From positions 124,001 through 188,000 of the forward strand of contig NZ_QSNT01000002.1 in the NCBI RefSeq assembly GCF_009498525.1: a DNA stretch of 64,000 nucleotides. Direction: 5' to 3'. Every line of letters begins with the position of its first letter. Positions within the stretch are counted from its first letter, which is position 1. Below are positions 16,993-30,909 of the stretch, one piece after another. The notes beneath the pieces are model-generated. The model was not told the origin of the DNA, ran no database searches, and saw nothing but the letters and a program-made list of their open reading frames with translations. The position numbers and the translations under genes were made by a program. The DNA comes from Rhizobium sp. ICMP 5592. Lineage in GTDB: Bacteria > Pseudomonadota > Alphaproteobacteria > Rhizobiales > Rhizobiaceae.

Positions 16993-17850
16993 ATGCTTGA
17001 TCTCACGCAATTGCGAAGCTTCGTCGCCGTCGAGCAGATGGGCAGCTTTACACTGGCCGCGGAGCGACTTGGCCTTGGCCAGTCTACGGTCAGCCAGCAT
17101 ATTCAGCGACTGGAAACCACATTGGGTCGCAAACTGCTGGCACGCGACACGCATCGGGTGGTGTTGACGGGAGACGGCGAGGCGCTGCTCGGCCATGCCC
17201 GCCAGATACTGTCGATCGAGGGAGAGGTGCAGCAGCTCTTTGCCGGCAACAGCCTGCGCGGCAGTCTGCGGCTCGGCGTCTCCGAGGATTTCGTCACCAG
17301 TCAGTTGCCGGATGTGCTGGAGGAATTCGTCCGCTCGCATCCTTCCGTCGATCTCGAATTGACCGTCGCGCTCAGCGGCACGCTTTATGAGATGCAGGAC
17401 AATGGCGATCTCGACCTCGTGCTCGCCAAGCGTCGTCTCGGCGATGTCAGGGGCAGGCTGGTCTATCGCGAGCCGCTGGTCTGGCTGGCGCGCAATCCGG
17501 ACCGCATCCGAGCGCTTGCGGGCCCTCTGCCGTTGATCGCCTTTCCCGCCCCGAGCGTCACAAGGGCCGTGGCGCTGGAAGCACTGCGTCGCCAGCAGGT
17601 GCCATGGCGCATCGTCTGCACTTGCGGCAGTCTCAGCGGCCTGACGGCGGCGGCGCGTGCCGGCATGGGCGTCCTTGTCCAGCCGCGCAGCATGGCGCCT
17701 TCGGGGCTGGCGGAAATCGCACCGGGCTGGTTGCCGGCGCTGGAGGATGTCGAATTCGTGCTGGTGCCGCGCAAAGGGGCGGATCAGCTGCTGGTCAGCG
17801 CCCTCTCGGAGGATATCCTGGCGAAGGTGAGGGGATTGCGGTCGATGTGA
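16993..17850 (+). CDS. LysR family transcriptional regulator
   Basis: A 285-residue LysR-type regulator. The helix-turn-helix occupies about residues 1-60 (MLDLTQLRSFVAVEQMGSFT..., QSTVSQHIQRLE) and the effector-binding periplasmic-protein-like domain about 88-285. AGGA lies 8 nt before ATG 16993; a GTG directly before it is an alternative start. Divergent from the SBF-like transporter, which it probably regulates in response to that transporter's substrate. Not identifiable as a named regulator. Confidence 0.92.
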   Translation: MLDLTQLRSFVAVEQMGSFTLAAERLGLGQSTVSQHIQRLETTLGRKLLARDTHRVVLTGDGEALLGHARQILSIEGEVQQLFAGNSLRGSLRLGVSEDFVTSQLPDVLEEFVRSHPSVDLELTVALSGTLYEMQDNGDLDLVLAKRRLGDVRGRLVYREPLVWLARNPDRIRALAGPLPLIAFPAPSVTRAVALEALRRQQVPWRIVCTCGSLSGLTAAARAGMGVLVQPRSMAPSGLAEIAPGWLPALEDVEFVLVPRKGADQLLVSALSEDILAKVRGLRSM

Positions 17851-18055
17851 ACGCGCCGGACTTGTCTTGAGCCGATTACGAAAGCCGTTTCGGATCATGT
17901 GAGTAGGCGTAAAGGATTTGTTAAGATTCCTTCGCCGGCTGTTATTTCCCTTTTCGCGTGTCCCGATTCGCAAGTGCACGCGGTTCAGGTTCGAGTCAGC
18001 TTACGCTGCTATCGTATTTTGCAGTGAACGAGCTGAAGCGAGGGTATCAGCCTCC
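17851..18055. other. Intergenic leader region
   Basis: About 200 bp between the LysR gene and a very small membrane ORF. It contains a weak AAGGA...TCCTT dyad near 17918-17938. No gene or known RNA was recognised. Confidence 0.35.
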
Positions 18056-18187
18056 ATGATCTATGGTGCCATCTTCATTTCCGGACTTGTAGCCTGCGTA
18101 ATGGCAATGACGATGATCGTTCATCATGCGCCTCCTTATGACGGCGCATCGAACTTCACGATGTTCACGCATCGGAATCAGAACTAG
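18056..18187 (+). CDS. Small single-span membrane peptide
   Basis: A 43-codon ORF, MIYGAIFISGLVACVMAMTM..., with one hydrophobic helix of about 20 residues and a short hydrophilic tail (HHAPPYDGASNF). It ends 17 bp before a strong intrinsic terminator, which argues for a dedicated transcript. The ribosome binding site is only fair (GAGGG about 10 nt upstream). The open frame extends to 17918, but the upstream part reads unlike a protein. Function unknown. Confidence 0.45.
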   Translation: MIYGAIFISGLVACVMAMTMIVHHAPPYDGASNFTMFTHRNQN

Positions 18188-18204
18188 GCTTTTGTCGCCA
18201 GACT

Positions 18205-18244
18205 GAGCGCCGACTGGCCGAATGCCAGTTCGGCGCTCTTTTTT
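18205..18244. terminator. Strong intrinsic terminator
   Basis: GAGCGCCGA and TCGGCGCTC form the main stem, with an inner CTGG/CCAG pairing, followed on the plus strand by six T residues (18239-18244). It lies between the small membrane ORF and the convergent threonine aldolase gene and could serve both. Confidence 0.85.
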
Positions 18245-18253
18245 ATTCAATCG

Positions 18254-19300
18254 TCACGCAAGGCAGGCGAGGAAGCCGGCGACATCGTCCTCGGTCGTCG
18301 CAAAGCTGGTGACGAGGCGGATCAAGGCTTCGTTTTCGTTCACCAGGTCCGGCTGTGATTCCGGGATCGGCCATTCATAGAACTTCGCGCCCTTGTCCTC
18401 GGCGGTCTTGGCGGCGGATTTCGAGATGATGGCGAAAACTTCGTTCGACGCGGTCGGCCAGGCGAGGCGCGCGTCGGGCGTCCGCTCGATGCCGGCGCGC
18501 AGGTGGTCAGCCATGCGGTTTGAATGGCGTGCAAGATCGAGCCAGAGACCATGCTGGAAATAGCCGTCGAACTGGGCGGCGATGAAGCGCGATTTGGAGA
18601 AAAGCTGGGCGGCGCGCTTGCGGATGAAATGCATCTCCTTGGCCTGCTCCGGATTGAAGAAGACGATCGCCTCGGCGCACCAGCAGCCGTTCTTGGTTCC
18701 GCCGAAGGAGAGGATGTCGACGCCGCGCTTCCAGGTCATCTCCGCCGGGCTGGCGTCGAGCGCCACCAGCGCGTTGGCGAAGCGGGCGCCATCCATGTGC
18801 AGTGGCAGCCCGTTCGCCCTGCTGATGGCGGCGATGGCATCGATCTCGGCGAGCGAATAGACCGTGCCGATTTCCGTTGCCTGGGTGATGGTCACGGCGG
18901 CGGCGCGGCCATGATGCACGGCGTCCTGCGGGAAGCGCGCGACCTTGATGGTGAGCGCTTTCGGATCGATCTTGCCGCCGGCGCCGTCGACGGTCGCGAG
19001 CCTCGCGCCGCTGAAGAAATCCGGCGCGCCGCATTCATCTTCGGCGACATGTGCCTCGGCATGGCAGAAGCTGATGCCGCCCGGCTTCTGGACGCTGGCG
19101 AGCGATAGCGAATTGGCGGCCGTACCTGTCGCGACGAAGAAGACGGAGACCTCGCGCTCGAAAATCTCGGCGAACTTGGCTTCGACCTTTTGGTCGAGAT
19201 CGCTGGTGCCGTAGGCCGAGGCGAAGCCGCCGGATTCGGCAAGCAGACGTTCGGCGATCTTGGAATGGGCGCCGGCCCAATTATCGGAAGCAAAAAACAT
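18254..19300 (-). CDS. ltaE: Low-specificity L-threonine aldolase family
   Basis: A 348-residue PLP enzyme that splits L-threonine or allo-threonine into glycine and acetaldehyde. The PLP Schiff-base lysine is Lys203 in SFGGTKNG, with the cofactor-binding HMDGARFANA block (residues 168-177) upstream. The chosen ATG at 19300 gives the family-typical MFFASDNWAGAH; the frame extends four codons further through a TTG. Related beta-eliminating lyases share the fold, so specificity is inferred. Monocistronic, convergent with the small membrane ORF. Confidence 0.88.
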   Translation of the reverse strand: MFFASDNWAGAHSKIAERLLAESGGFASAYGTSDLDQKVEAKFAEIFEREVSVFFVATGTAANSLSLASVQKPGGISFCHAEAHVAEDECGAPDFFSGARLATVDGAGGKIDPKALTIKVARFPQDAVHHGRAAAVTITQATEIGTVYSLAEIDAIAAISRANGLPLHMDGARFANALVALDASPAEMTWKRGVDILSFGGTKNGCWCAEAIVFFNPEQAKEMHFIRKRAAQLFSKSRFIAAQFDGYFQHGLWLDLARHSNRMADHLRAGIERTPDARLAWPTASNEVFAIISKSAAKTAEDKGAKFYEWPIPESQPDLVNENEALIRLVTSFATTEDDVAGFLACLA

Positions 19301-19864
19301 TGATGGCACCAACTGAGACTATAGGTTTGCGGGAAAGGTAGTTAAGGTCTGCCGGACATTAATCCAATGGTGCGGGCTATCAAGAGTACAGTGCTGAAGG
19401 ACTCATCACAGAAATTGATCTAAGCAATCAACAAACAAAATGATGCGCTGCAGCGAAACTTTCTTGCTTGAAATTTGCAACATCGGCAATCTTCCGTCGC
19501 GTGTTGATGAAATTTTGCCCTTTTGCTCTTGCGAAGGCAAAAGCTTTCTGTCATAGAACTGGTGAATTAGGACAGGGTTGCTGTCCTATTTTGGCCGCCG
19601 AGGCCGAAGATGCGCCAGGGGTCCTGACGATGTCGGGATTTCGAGCTATAGTTACCGGGAGCACGCCCTTTTAAGCCTTCAAGGCGACGGGGCGGAGCGG
19701 CGGTGGAATAGCAAGGCGCGGAACGCTGACGACAGGCTCCACCGTGGGCCAGGTCTGCGACCGGATCTTCATAATGCAACAGCGCTGTCGCGCGTCGGAC
19801 CGGGTAACGGGGCGACGCGGGACGAAGGATCGCCCGCGCCGCGGGCCTTACCGGAGGGAAGACG
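19301..19864. other. Long gltB upstream region
   Basis: About 560 bp without a credible gene. A compact hairpin TAGGACAG-GGTTG-CTGTCCTA (19568-19588) is followed by TTTT, so a transcript starting upstream could be attenuated here. The remainder should contain the gltB and aldolase promoters. No named riboswitch was recognised. Confidence 0.45.
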
Positions 19865-24592
<4,728 letters not shown>

Positions 24593-24768
24593 TCCGCGGC
24601 AACGCCCTTTCCATTCGAGGGTTTCGCGCCTGATTGCGATCACTGTGTGGCGGTCGTGATTGCCGAATAGCGGAATCAGATTTGAATTACAGTGCCGGAC
24701 AAGGCAGCGGGACTTGCCGTCAGGCACGGGAGCCATCGGGCTTCTCTTTAGAGTGAGGAAACGAAAGC

Positions 24769-26223
24769 ATGGGCAAGGTAACAGGCTTCTTGGAAATCGA
24801 CCGGCAGGTTGGCAAGTATCAGCCGGCGTCGGACCGTATCCGGCATTTCCGCGAATTCACGATCCCCATGTCGGACCCGGAAGTGCAGAAACAGGCCGCG
24901 CGCTGCATGGACTGTGGCATCCCCTATTGCCACGGCCCAACTGGCTGCCCTGTGCACAACCAGATCCCGGACTGGAACGACCTCGTCTATAACAACAACT
25001 GGGAAGAGGCGATCCGCAACCTGCATTCGACCAACAACTTCCCGGAGTTCACCGGCCGTGTCTGCCCCGCGCCCTGCGAGGAAGCCTGCACGCTGAATCT
25101 CGAGGATGCGCCGGTCGCGATCAAGACGGTCGAGCAGGCGATTGCCGACAAGGCCTATGAGCTTGGCTTCATCCGGCCGCAGCCGGCAACGGTCCATACC
25201 GGCAAGAAGGTTGCCGTCATCGGCTCCGGCCCCGCTGGCATGGCGGCGGCCCAGCAGCTTGGCCGCGCCGGACATGAGGTTCATCTCTACGAGCGCGAGT
25301 CGAAGGCGGGCGGATTGCTGCGCTACGGTATTCCGGACTTCAAGATGGAGAAGAATTTCATCGACCGCCGCGTCGAGCAGATGAAGGGCGAGGGCGTGAC
25401 CTTCCATTGCGGCGTCAATGTTGGCGTCGACGTCAAGATGGAACAGCTTCTGGCCGATTATGATGCCGTTCTTTATTGCGGCGGCTCGGAAACGCCGCGC
25501 GAGGCCGGCATTCCCGGCGTCGGGCTTGCCGGCGTCCATGATGCGATGCCTTATCTCGTGCAGCAGAACCGCCGAGTCGGCCGCGAAAACATCGACAGCA
25601 TCGGCTGGCCGTCCGACCCGATCCTCGCCGGCGGCAAGCACATCGTCGTCGTTGGCGGCGGTGATACCGCGTCCGACTGCGTCGGCACGGCCTTCCGCCA
25701 GGGCGCGGTCAAGGTGACCCAGCTCGACATTCGCCCGCAGCCGCCGGAAAAGGAAGACAAGCTCGCCGTCTGGCCGTTTTGGGCGACCAAGATGCGGACC
25801 TCCTCTTCGCAGGCCGAAGGCGCCGTGCGCGAATTCCAGGTCGCGACGCTCGAATTCATCGGCGAAGACGGCGTGCTGACCGGCGTGAAGTGCTGCGAAG
25901 TGGATGAGCGCCGCAAGCCGATCGCCGGCACGGAATTCATCATCCGCGCCGATCTCGCCTTCATCGCCATCGGCTTCCGTGGCCCGTTCACCGACAGCGT
26001 GCTGAAAGACCTCGACGGCAAGCTGACGCTCAACACCGACAAGCGCGGTTCGACCAACGTCGTTGCCGACGACAAGAGCTACAAGACCTCAGTCGACAAG
26101 CTCTGGACCGCCGGCGACGTCCGGCGCGGCCAGTCCCTGGTCGTCTGGGCCATTCGCGAAGGCCGCCAGGCCGCTCGCGCGATCGACGAGGCCCTGATGG
26201 GCGCCACGGTATTGCCGCGGTAA
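24769..26223 (+). CDS. gltD: Glutamate synthase (NADPH) small subunit
   Basis: A 484-residue FAD-dependent subunit that passes electrons from NADPH to GltB. Two cysteine clusters for 4Fe-4S centres are present: Cys46/49/54/60 ([15 protein letters not shown]) and Cys99/103/107 (CPAPCEEAC). The FAD-binding GSGPAG motif is at residues 152-157, and a second dinucleotide site [11 protein letters not shown] follows near 290. A GAGG-containing ribosome binding site precedes the ATG. A terminator follows, so gltB-gltD form the unit. Confidence 0.97.
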   Translation: MGKVTGFLEIDRQVGKYQPASDRIRHFREFTIPMSDPEVQKQAARCMDCGIPYCHGPTGCPVHNQIPDWNDLVYNNNWEEAIRNLHSTNNFPEFTGRVCPAPCEEACTLNLEDAPVAIKTVEQAIADKAYELGFIRPQPATVHTGKKVAVIGSGPAGMAAAQQLGRAGHEVHLYERESKAGGLLRYGIPDFKMEKNFIDRRVEQMKGEGVTFHCGVNVGVDVKMEQLLADYDAVLYCGGSETPREAGIPGVGLAGVHDAMPYLVQQNRRVGRENIDSIGWPSDPILAGGKHIVVVGGGDTASDCVGTAFRQGAVKVTQLDIRPQPPEKEDKLAVWPFWATKMRTSSSQAEGAVREFQVATLEFIGEDGVLTGVKCCEVDERRKPIAGTEFIIRADLAFIAIGFRGPFTDSVLKDLDGKLTLNTDKRGSTNVVADDKSYKTSVDKLWTAGDVRRGQSLVVWAIREGRQAARAIDEALMGATVLPR

Positions 26224-26256
26224 AGACGCTTCGCGCATATCCAGGCAAGCATTGAA

Positions 26257-26289
26257 AGCCGGGCTCATCCAGAGCCCGGCTCTCCTTTT
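26257..26289 (+). terminator. Terminator after gltD
   Basis: Perfect 10-bp stem AGCCGGGCTC/GAGCCCGGCT (26257-26266/26272-26281) with loop ATCCA, followed by CTCCTTTTA. It slightly overlaps the stop codon of the convergent synthetase-like gene. Confidence 0.8.
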
Positions 26290-27037
26290 ATCTGCTGGCC
26301 GCGATGTTCCAGTTATAGACACATCGATCGAGGCCGATGGCGATTTCGAGCACCAGAACATCGTGATCCATGGCAGGTCCCGCCTTCGCCTTGCTACGGT
26401 AGCGCTGCGGAAAATCGGTGCGCCTTGAGATCGAGCAGACTTCCATCCATTTGTCGCCGTTATCCACCTCGATATCCATCGTGACCTGCGAATAGGCCGG
26501 CAGGCGATCCGATGGAACGATTCTTGTCGGGAGATGAATGACCGATGCGATCATGTGGCGAACGGGTTCGAGGCAGGCCACATGATAGTCGTTACCGCTA
26601 TCGGCGGTGAAGGCGCATTGGAACTCAAGCTGCCAGAATTCCTTGAGCCGGACATGCTTCGTCGACTGTTCCTGCTCCCGACGGTAGGATTTACCCGCCT
26701 GCCAGACACATAATGGCAGGCGTGTCCCGGAATGATTTCCAAGAAGATGGTGCATGTAGACATAGGTCGACGGTGTCGTCTCCGGCCGAAGCACCAATTC
26801 GGAATCCGTCGACGATATCTGCTCCTGAACCCAGATGTCTGCGTTCGAATAGGCCTCGGAAACGAGATGGCGTGGCATGAGGGCAGGGGCTTCCACTCTC
26901 CGGACATCCCAGGCCGGATTTGCGGATCTGAGGAAGTGGCGGACTTCATCGGAAAAGAACCGGACGAGATCGTCACGCAGCCGGATGTCCCGCTCTTCCC
27001 AGTGAACAAGCGAATTGACGTTGTAGATATTGAGCAC
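26288..27037 (-). CDS. Stand-alone class II aminoacyl-tRNA-synthetase-like catalytic core
   Basis: A 249-residue protein with a GTG start; GAGAGG lies 6 nt upstream. It looks like the bare catalytic core of a class II synthetase, nearest to the Gly/Ser/Pro/Thr group. The motif 1 region ends RRVEAP (residues 46-51). An RPETTPS loop (84-90) resembles glycyl-type enzymes. Motif 2 has YRREQE (Arg119, Glu121) and KEFWQLEFQ (132-140), and EVCSISRRTDF (199-209) precedes motif 3 GLDR (235-238). The ATP-binding arginines are therefore kept. No anticodon-binding or editing domain fits in this length. It may acylate a carrier protein or small molecule rather than tRNA. Specific function unknown; it sits alone between gltD and a DUF459 gene. 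Confidence 0.75.
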   Translation of the reverse strand: MLNIYNVNSLVHWEERDIRLRDDLVRFFSDEVRHFLRSANPAWDVRRVEAPALMPRHLVSEAYSNADIWVQEQISSTDSELVLRPETTPSTYVYMHHLLGNHSGTRLPLCVWQAGKSYRREQEQSTKHVRLKEFWQLEFQCAFTADSGNDYHVACLEPVRHMIASVIHLPTRIVPSDRLPAYSQVTMDIEVDNGDKWMEVCSISRRTDFPQRYRSKAKAGPAMDHDVLVLEIAIGLDRCVYNWNIAASR

Positions 27038-27164
27038 GATGCCTCTCTCCTTGGGCAACGTTGATGTTTTTGGCGAGGGCTTTACGTCCAGCAGTGGCCG
27101 GACGCAGCGCTGCCTCCGGCTGTCACGACTGGACGCGGAGACCTCGGCCGGAGAACGCGCAGAA

Positions 27165-27191
27165 AACCGCAACCTGCAGGCAGGTGCGGTT
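27165..27191 (-). promoter_or_regulatory. Leader hairpin of the synthetase-like gene
   Basis: AACCGCAACCTGC and GCAGGTGCGGTT form a stem of about 12 bp with one bulge. On the minus strand it is followed by TTTTCTG, an attenuator-like arrangement about 130 nt before the GTG start. Confidence 0.4.
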
Positions 27192-27232
27192 GCGATCGGT
27201 ATGATCTGCGCGGTTCGTGCTCATGAGCAGAT

Positions 27233-27261
27233 TTTCTATTGGCCAATTGTGATGTTGTCAA
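27233..27261 (-). promoter_or_regulatory. Candidate promoter of the synthetase-like gene
   Basis: On the minus strand a perfect TTGACA (27256-27261), 17 bp, then TAGAAA (27233-27238). The predicted transcript would have a leader of about 190 nt. Confidence 0.5.
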
Positions 27262-27278
27262 ATTGGCCCGAGTGCTGC

Positions 27279-28490
27279 CTATGGAGTGGCCGTCGCCGGT
27301 GCCGCAGCCCCCGGCAGCCGATAATCATCGACGCGGCCTGTCGGGGCCGGGGCCATCTGGCCTTTTTCGACCAGGAGATCGCGGGGCGAGGGCGTCGTAG
27401 GCGCTGGGGCGGGAGCGCCGCCGAGGAGCTGCGAGCCGCCGTCGAGATTGGGGTCGGATATGCTCATCGGCTGGGTGCGGGTGATCTTTTCCGTTTCCGT
27501 CGCCGGCAGGTTTGCCTGTTCGGGCGTCAGCGGATTGCCGGTGTCCAGGCGCGTGATATCAGGGCTCGCCTGATCGCCAAGCAGGCGGCGAACCGGCTTT
27601 TCGACGTAGAAGGCGACTTTGCGTTTGCCCGCCGCTGTCAGGTTGACACCGTCGGCGGTTCTGAGCCGCACCTGTTGGCCGTTGATATCGGAGCCGGTGA
27701 CGATGAATTCGCCGTTCTGGTCGGTGAACCCGTCCCAGATATCGATGAACTCGCCGCCGACGCTTGCGGCCTGGCTCTGATAGAGCTGATTGAGCTTCAT
27801 CGCGCCTTCGGTCAACTGGTCGGAGCCGAAGGCCGGCAGGCCGACCCAGATGAGGGGGATATGGCGGCTCGTCACCAGCTTGGCGAACTGCTGCACGCGC
27901 TCCTCATAGGCGAGGAACCAGGGATCGGTGCCGTATTTTTCGTTGAGGCCGTCACCGATGATTTGCTGGCGGTCGTTGGCGCCGATCATGACGACGACGA
28001 TCGCCGGCTTCAGCTGATCCAGCATGGTGGGCAGTTGCTGCGGCCAATTGTAGTAGTCCTGGCGCACGAGACCGGAGGCGACGGTGCCGCGGGTTTGGAC
28101 AACGACGCCGGGCGATGTCGAAAAGGCGTCTGCCAATCCGTCGCCAAGGCCAGTCGCCAGAAAATCACCAACGACGAGGATCGTCTTGGCATCGGGCAGC
28201 TTTTCTGCCGGTGGCGGCGTGTCCGGTTGAACAACGACCTGGCGCGGCTTCGGCGGCGGCGCGACCCGTTTGCGCGGCTGCGTCGAGCGCCTCGGCGCCG
28301 GCTGATCGTAGGGCTGGTCGGGAATATCGGGCTCGGATCGGCCGAACAGTATGTCGAGCAGCGTCTTACGCGGCCGCTCCTGCGCCTCGGCGGGCGTCAG
28401 CAGGCAGGTAAGGGCAAAACAGACGACAAGAAGCGCCGCGAGGGTCGATTTCGCGGCAGCCATGATTGTGCGGGCAGGTCGGTTTTTCAT
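27279..28490 (-). CDS. DUF459 (SGNH-like) exported protein
   Basis: A 403-residue protein with an N-terminal signal/anchor (about residues 12-36), a Pro/Arg-rich linker, then an SGNH-hydrolase-like domain of the DUF459 family (about 100-310) and a Pro/Ala-rich tail. Block I reads VVGDFLATG, with Phe where the nucleophilic Ser of GDSL would be. Block III keeps GANDRQ. Block V reads DGVNLT, with Asn in place of the usual His. It is probably periplasmic or surface-associated and acts on or binds polysaccharide or peptidoglycan; catalytic competence is doubtful. Confidence 0.83.
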   Translation of the reverse strand: MKNRPARTIMAAAKSTLAALLVVCFALTCLLTPAEAQERPRKTLLDILFGRSEPDIPDQPYDQPAPRRSTQPRKRVAPPPKPRQVVVQPDTPPPAEKLPDAKTILVVGDFLATGLGDGLADAFSTSPGVVVQTRGTVASGLVRQDYYNWPQQLPTMLDQLKPAIVVVMIGANDRQQIIGDGLNEKYGTDPWFLAYEERVQQFAKLVTSRHIPLIWVGLPAFGSDQLTEGAMKLNQLYQSQAASVGGEFIDIWDGFTDQNGEFIVTGSDINGQQVRLRTADGVNLTAAGKRKVAFYVEKPVRRLLGDQASPDITRLDTGNPLTPEQANLPATETEKITRTQPMSISDPNLDGGSQLLGGAPAPAPTTPSPRDLLVEKGQMAPAPTGRVDDYRLPGAAAPATATP

Positions 28491-28578
28491 CGGGCTCTTT
28501 TCCGCTCAATGCCCCATGGTCGCATAAGGACGGCACCGCCGTCCAGCCGATCCAAGGGTCATGGTCGACGGCAGCGAC

Positions 28579-29802
28579 CTATTTGCGCAGCCTGTTCAAG
28601 AGGGTCATCGAGGGTTCGCCATCGGCGTCCATGCCGATGCGCTGTTGAACCGCTGCGATGGCGGCCTTGGAGCCGGAGCCGAAATTGCCGTCGACGACGC
28701 CGTCGTAATAGCCGAGTTCCTTCAGCCGTGTCTGCAGTTCGAACTTCTGCTTCACATCCAGCGTGCCGCTCGGGCGGGGCCAGGATTGCTGCATGCCGCC
28801 ATAGCCGGCGAGCTGGTCGGCAAGCAGGCCGACGGCGATCGCGTAGCTGTCGGAGGCGTTGTAGCGCTTGATGGTGAAGAAGTTGCCGGTCATCAGGAAG
28901 CCCGGCCCATTGGGTCCACCCGGCATCTTCAGCTGGGCGCGTTCGGAGTTCAGGCGGAAACCCTTGCCGTTCGGGCGGGCGAAACCGAGGGCTGCCCACT
29001 GGGCAAGCGTGCGGGTCTTGCCGGCCTGCGCGCTGCCGCCCGGCGGTACGGTGACTTCGTAGCCCCAGGTGTGGCCGGTGCTCCAGCCGTTCTTGGCCAG
29101 CAGGTTTGCCGTTGTCGCCAGTGCATCGGGAATGGAATTCCAGATATCGGCATGGCCGCTGCCATCGGCATCGACGGCATAGAGCAGGTAGCTGGTCGGG
29201 ATGAATTGCGTGTGGCCCATGGCGCCGGCCCAGGAGCCGGTCAGCTCCTTGCGCGATATGTCGCCGTTCTGCAGGATCTTCAGCGCCGCAATCAGTTGCT
29301 TCTTGGCGTAGTTGGCGCGCTTCGGGTCGGCATAGGCAAGCGTCGCCAGTGCGCGCGGCACATAATGCAGCTTCTCTTCCTTGGCGAGGACCGCGCCGTA
29401 ATTTGATTCCATCGACCAGATGGCGAGCATGATATTGCGGTCTACCCCGAAATGCTGTTCAAGTGAACGCAGTGTGGAACCGTATTTTGTCGCCATCTTG
29501 CGGCCAACATCGACGGTATAGGGGTTGACGCGGGAATCCAGGTAATCCCAAATCTGGGATTTGAATTCCGGCTGGTATTGCGCTTTTTCGAGGACCGTGG
29601 GGTCGGGGTCCGTCACGCCGGCAAATGCATTGCGATAGGTCGACTGCGTAATGCCGCTCTTAGCGGCGGTGCTGTAGAAACCCGCAATCCATTTTTGGAA
29701 CCCTGGGTCCGCATTGGCGTTAATGGGGGTCAATCCCGCAAAGGCGCCGAGCGCGAGCGCCAGAGCGAGACCAAGAAGGGAGTGTTTGCGGTTTGAAGTC
29801 AT
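28579..29802 (-). CDS. Lytic murein transglycosylase, MltB type
   Basis: A 407-residue periplasmic enzyme that cleaves peptidoglycan between MurNAc and GlcNAc with 1,6-anhydro ring formation. A signal peptide (residues 1-31) is followed by an SLT_2 domain with catalytic Glu132 in IWSMESNYG and the GAMGHTQFIPTSY block. A C-terminal peptidoglycan-binding domain (about 340-405, LQTRLKELGYYDG...GSKAAIAAVQ) completes it. There is no lipobox, so it is probably soluble. It lies downstream of nothing co-oriented and close, and is divergent from galU. Confidence 0.93.
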   Translation of the reverse strand: MTSNRKHSLLGLALALALGAFAGLTPINANADPGFQKWIAGFYSTAAKSGITQSTYRNAFAGVTDPDPTVLEKAQYQPEFKSQIWDYLDSRVNPYTVDVGRKMATKYGSTLRSLEQHFGVDRNIMLAIWSMESNYGAVLAKEEKLHYVPRALATLAYADPKRANYAKKQLIAALKILQNGDISRKELTGSWAGAMGHTQFIPTSYLLYAVDADGSGHADIWNSIPDALATTANLLAKNGWSTGHTWGYEVTVPPGGSAQAGKTRTLAQWAALGFARPNGKGFRLNSERAQLKMPGGPNGPGFLMTGNFFTIKRYNASDSYAIAVGLLADQLAGYGGMQQSWPRPSGTLDVKQKFELQTRLKELGYYDGVVDGNFGSGSKAAIAAVQQRIGMDADGEPSMTLLNRLRK

Positions 29803-30005
29803 CTACAGCCGTGTCCATCAATACTTGGATTTCGGAGCGGCGATGCGCGTAGCATTCGCCCAAGCATGACATTACAGGAATGAAGTCAACAAATTGTTTA
29901 CCATGGAAGCCGGGGTCAGTCATCATTGCAAAACAGTCGCAAATTTATTCTACTGACCCTCAAATAACGTTGGCGCAGAACGATTTAATTCCCCAGGAGG
30001 TATGA

Positions 30006-30893
30006 GTGGGACAGCATAAAAAGGTGCGTAAGGCAGTATTTCCGGTCGCCGGGCTTGGGACGCGATTCTTGCCGGCAACCAAGGCGGTGCCGAAGGAAAT
30101 GCTGACCGTTGTCGACAAGCCGGTGATCCAATACGTCGTCGACGAGGCGATGGAGGCGGGCATCGAGCATTTCGTGTTCGTGACCGGCCGCAGCAAGCAT
30201 GTCATCGAAGACTATTTCGACATTCAGTTCGAGCTCGAGCAGACATTGCGTCAGCGCAACAAGAATGCCGAGCTGACGCTTTTGAGCGGCCTCTTGCCGA
30301 AGGCCGGCACCGCGAGCTTCACGCGCCAGCAGGAACCGCTCGGACTCGGCCACGCCGTCTGGTGCGCCCGCGAGATCGTCGGCGACGAGCCGTTCGCGCT
30401 GCTTCTGCCCGATATGGTCATGAGCGCCGAAAAGGGTTGCATGAAGGGCATGATCGAGCTCTATGAAACCAGCGGCGGCAATGTCATCGCGGTTGAGGAA
30501 TGCACGCCGGATCAGACCCACAAATATGGCATCGTCGGCGTCGGCGACACTATCGGCAATGGCTTCCGCATCACCGGGATGGTGGAGAAGCCTGCCAAGG
30601 GCACGGCCCCGTCGAATTTCTTCATCAACGGCCGCTACATCCTGCAGCCGGAGATTTTCGAGATCCTGGAGAGCCAGGAACGTGGTGCGGGCAACGAGAT
30701 CCAGTTGACCGACGGCATGCTGAAGCTTGCGCAGAAGCAGGATTTTGCCGGTTATCACTTCCAGGGCCAGACCTTCGACTGTGGCGCCAAGGATGGCTTC
30801 ATCCTCGCCAACGTCGCCTTCGCGCTCGCCCGTGCGGATATCCGTCCGACCGTCGAAGACGGTCTGAAGGCACTGGTCGCAGCGCTGAAGTAA
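30006..30893 (+). CDS. galU: UTP-glucose-1-phosphate uridylyltransferase
   Basis: A 295-residue enzyme making UDP-glucose for exopolysaccharide, LPS and glucan synthesis (called exoN in some rhizobia). The nucleotide-binding signature [16 protein letters not shown] is at residues 16-31, followed by the DKPVIQY block. The VEKP motif and the late FDCGAKDGF block are also typical. The start is GTG, preceded by AGGAGG at 7 nt; an out-of-frame ATG four bases earlier ends after five codons. A strong terminator follows. Confidence 0.97.
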   Translation: MGQHKKVRKAVFPVAGLGTRFLPATKAVPKEMLTVVDKPVIQYVVDEAMEAGIEHFVFVTGRSKHVIEDYFDIQFELEQTLRQRNKNAELTLLSGLLPKAGTASFTRQQEPLGLGHAVWCAREIVGDEPFALLLPDMVMSAEKGCMKGMIELYETSGGNVIAVEECTPDQTHKYGIVGVGDTIGNGFRITGMVEKPAKGTAPSNFFINGRYILQPEIFEILESQERGAGNEIQLTDGMLKLAQKQDFAGYHFQGQTFDCGAKDGFILANVAFALARADIRPTVEDGLKALVAALK

Positions 30894-30909
30894 CGGCGGT
30901 CAAAGTCTC

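Noticed and set aside
27030..28871. A 613-codon plus-strand open frame over the DUF459 gene
   Set aside because: Antisense shadow of recognised minus-strand genes with no domain; composition is Arg/Gly-rich as expected for a shadow frame.
30002..30019. An ATG four bases before the galU GTG giving a five-codon frame
   Set aside because: The Shine-Dalgarno is only one base from this ATG, too close for initiation; the GTG has proper spacing.
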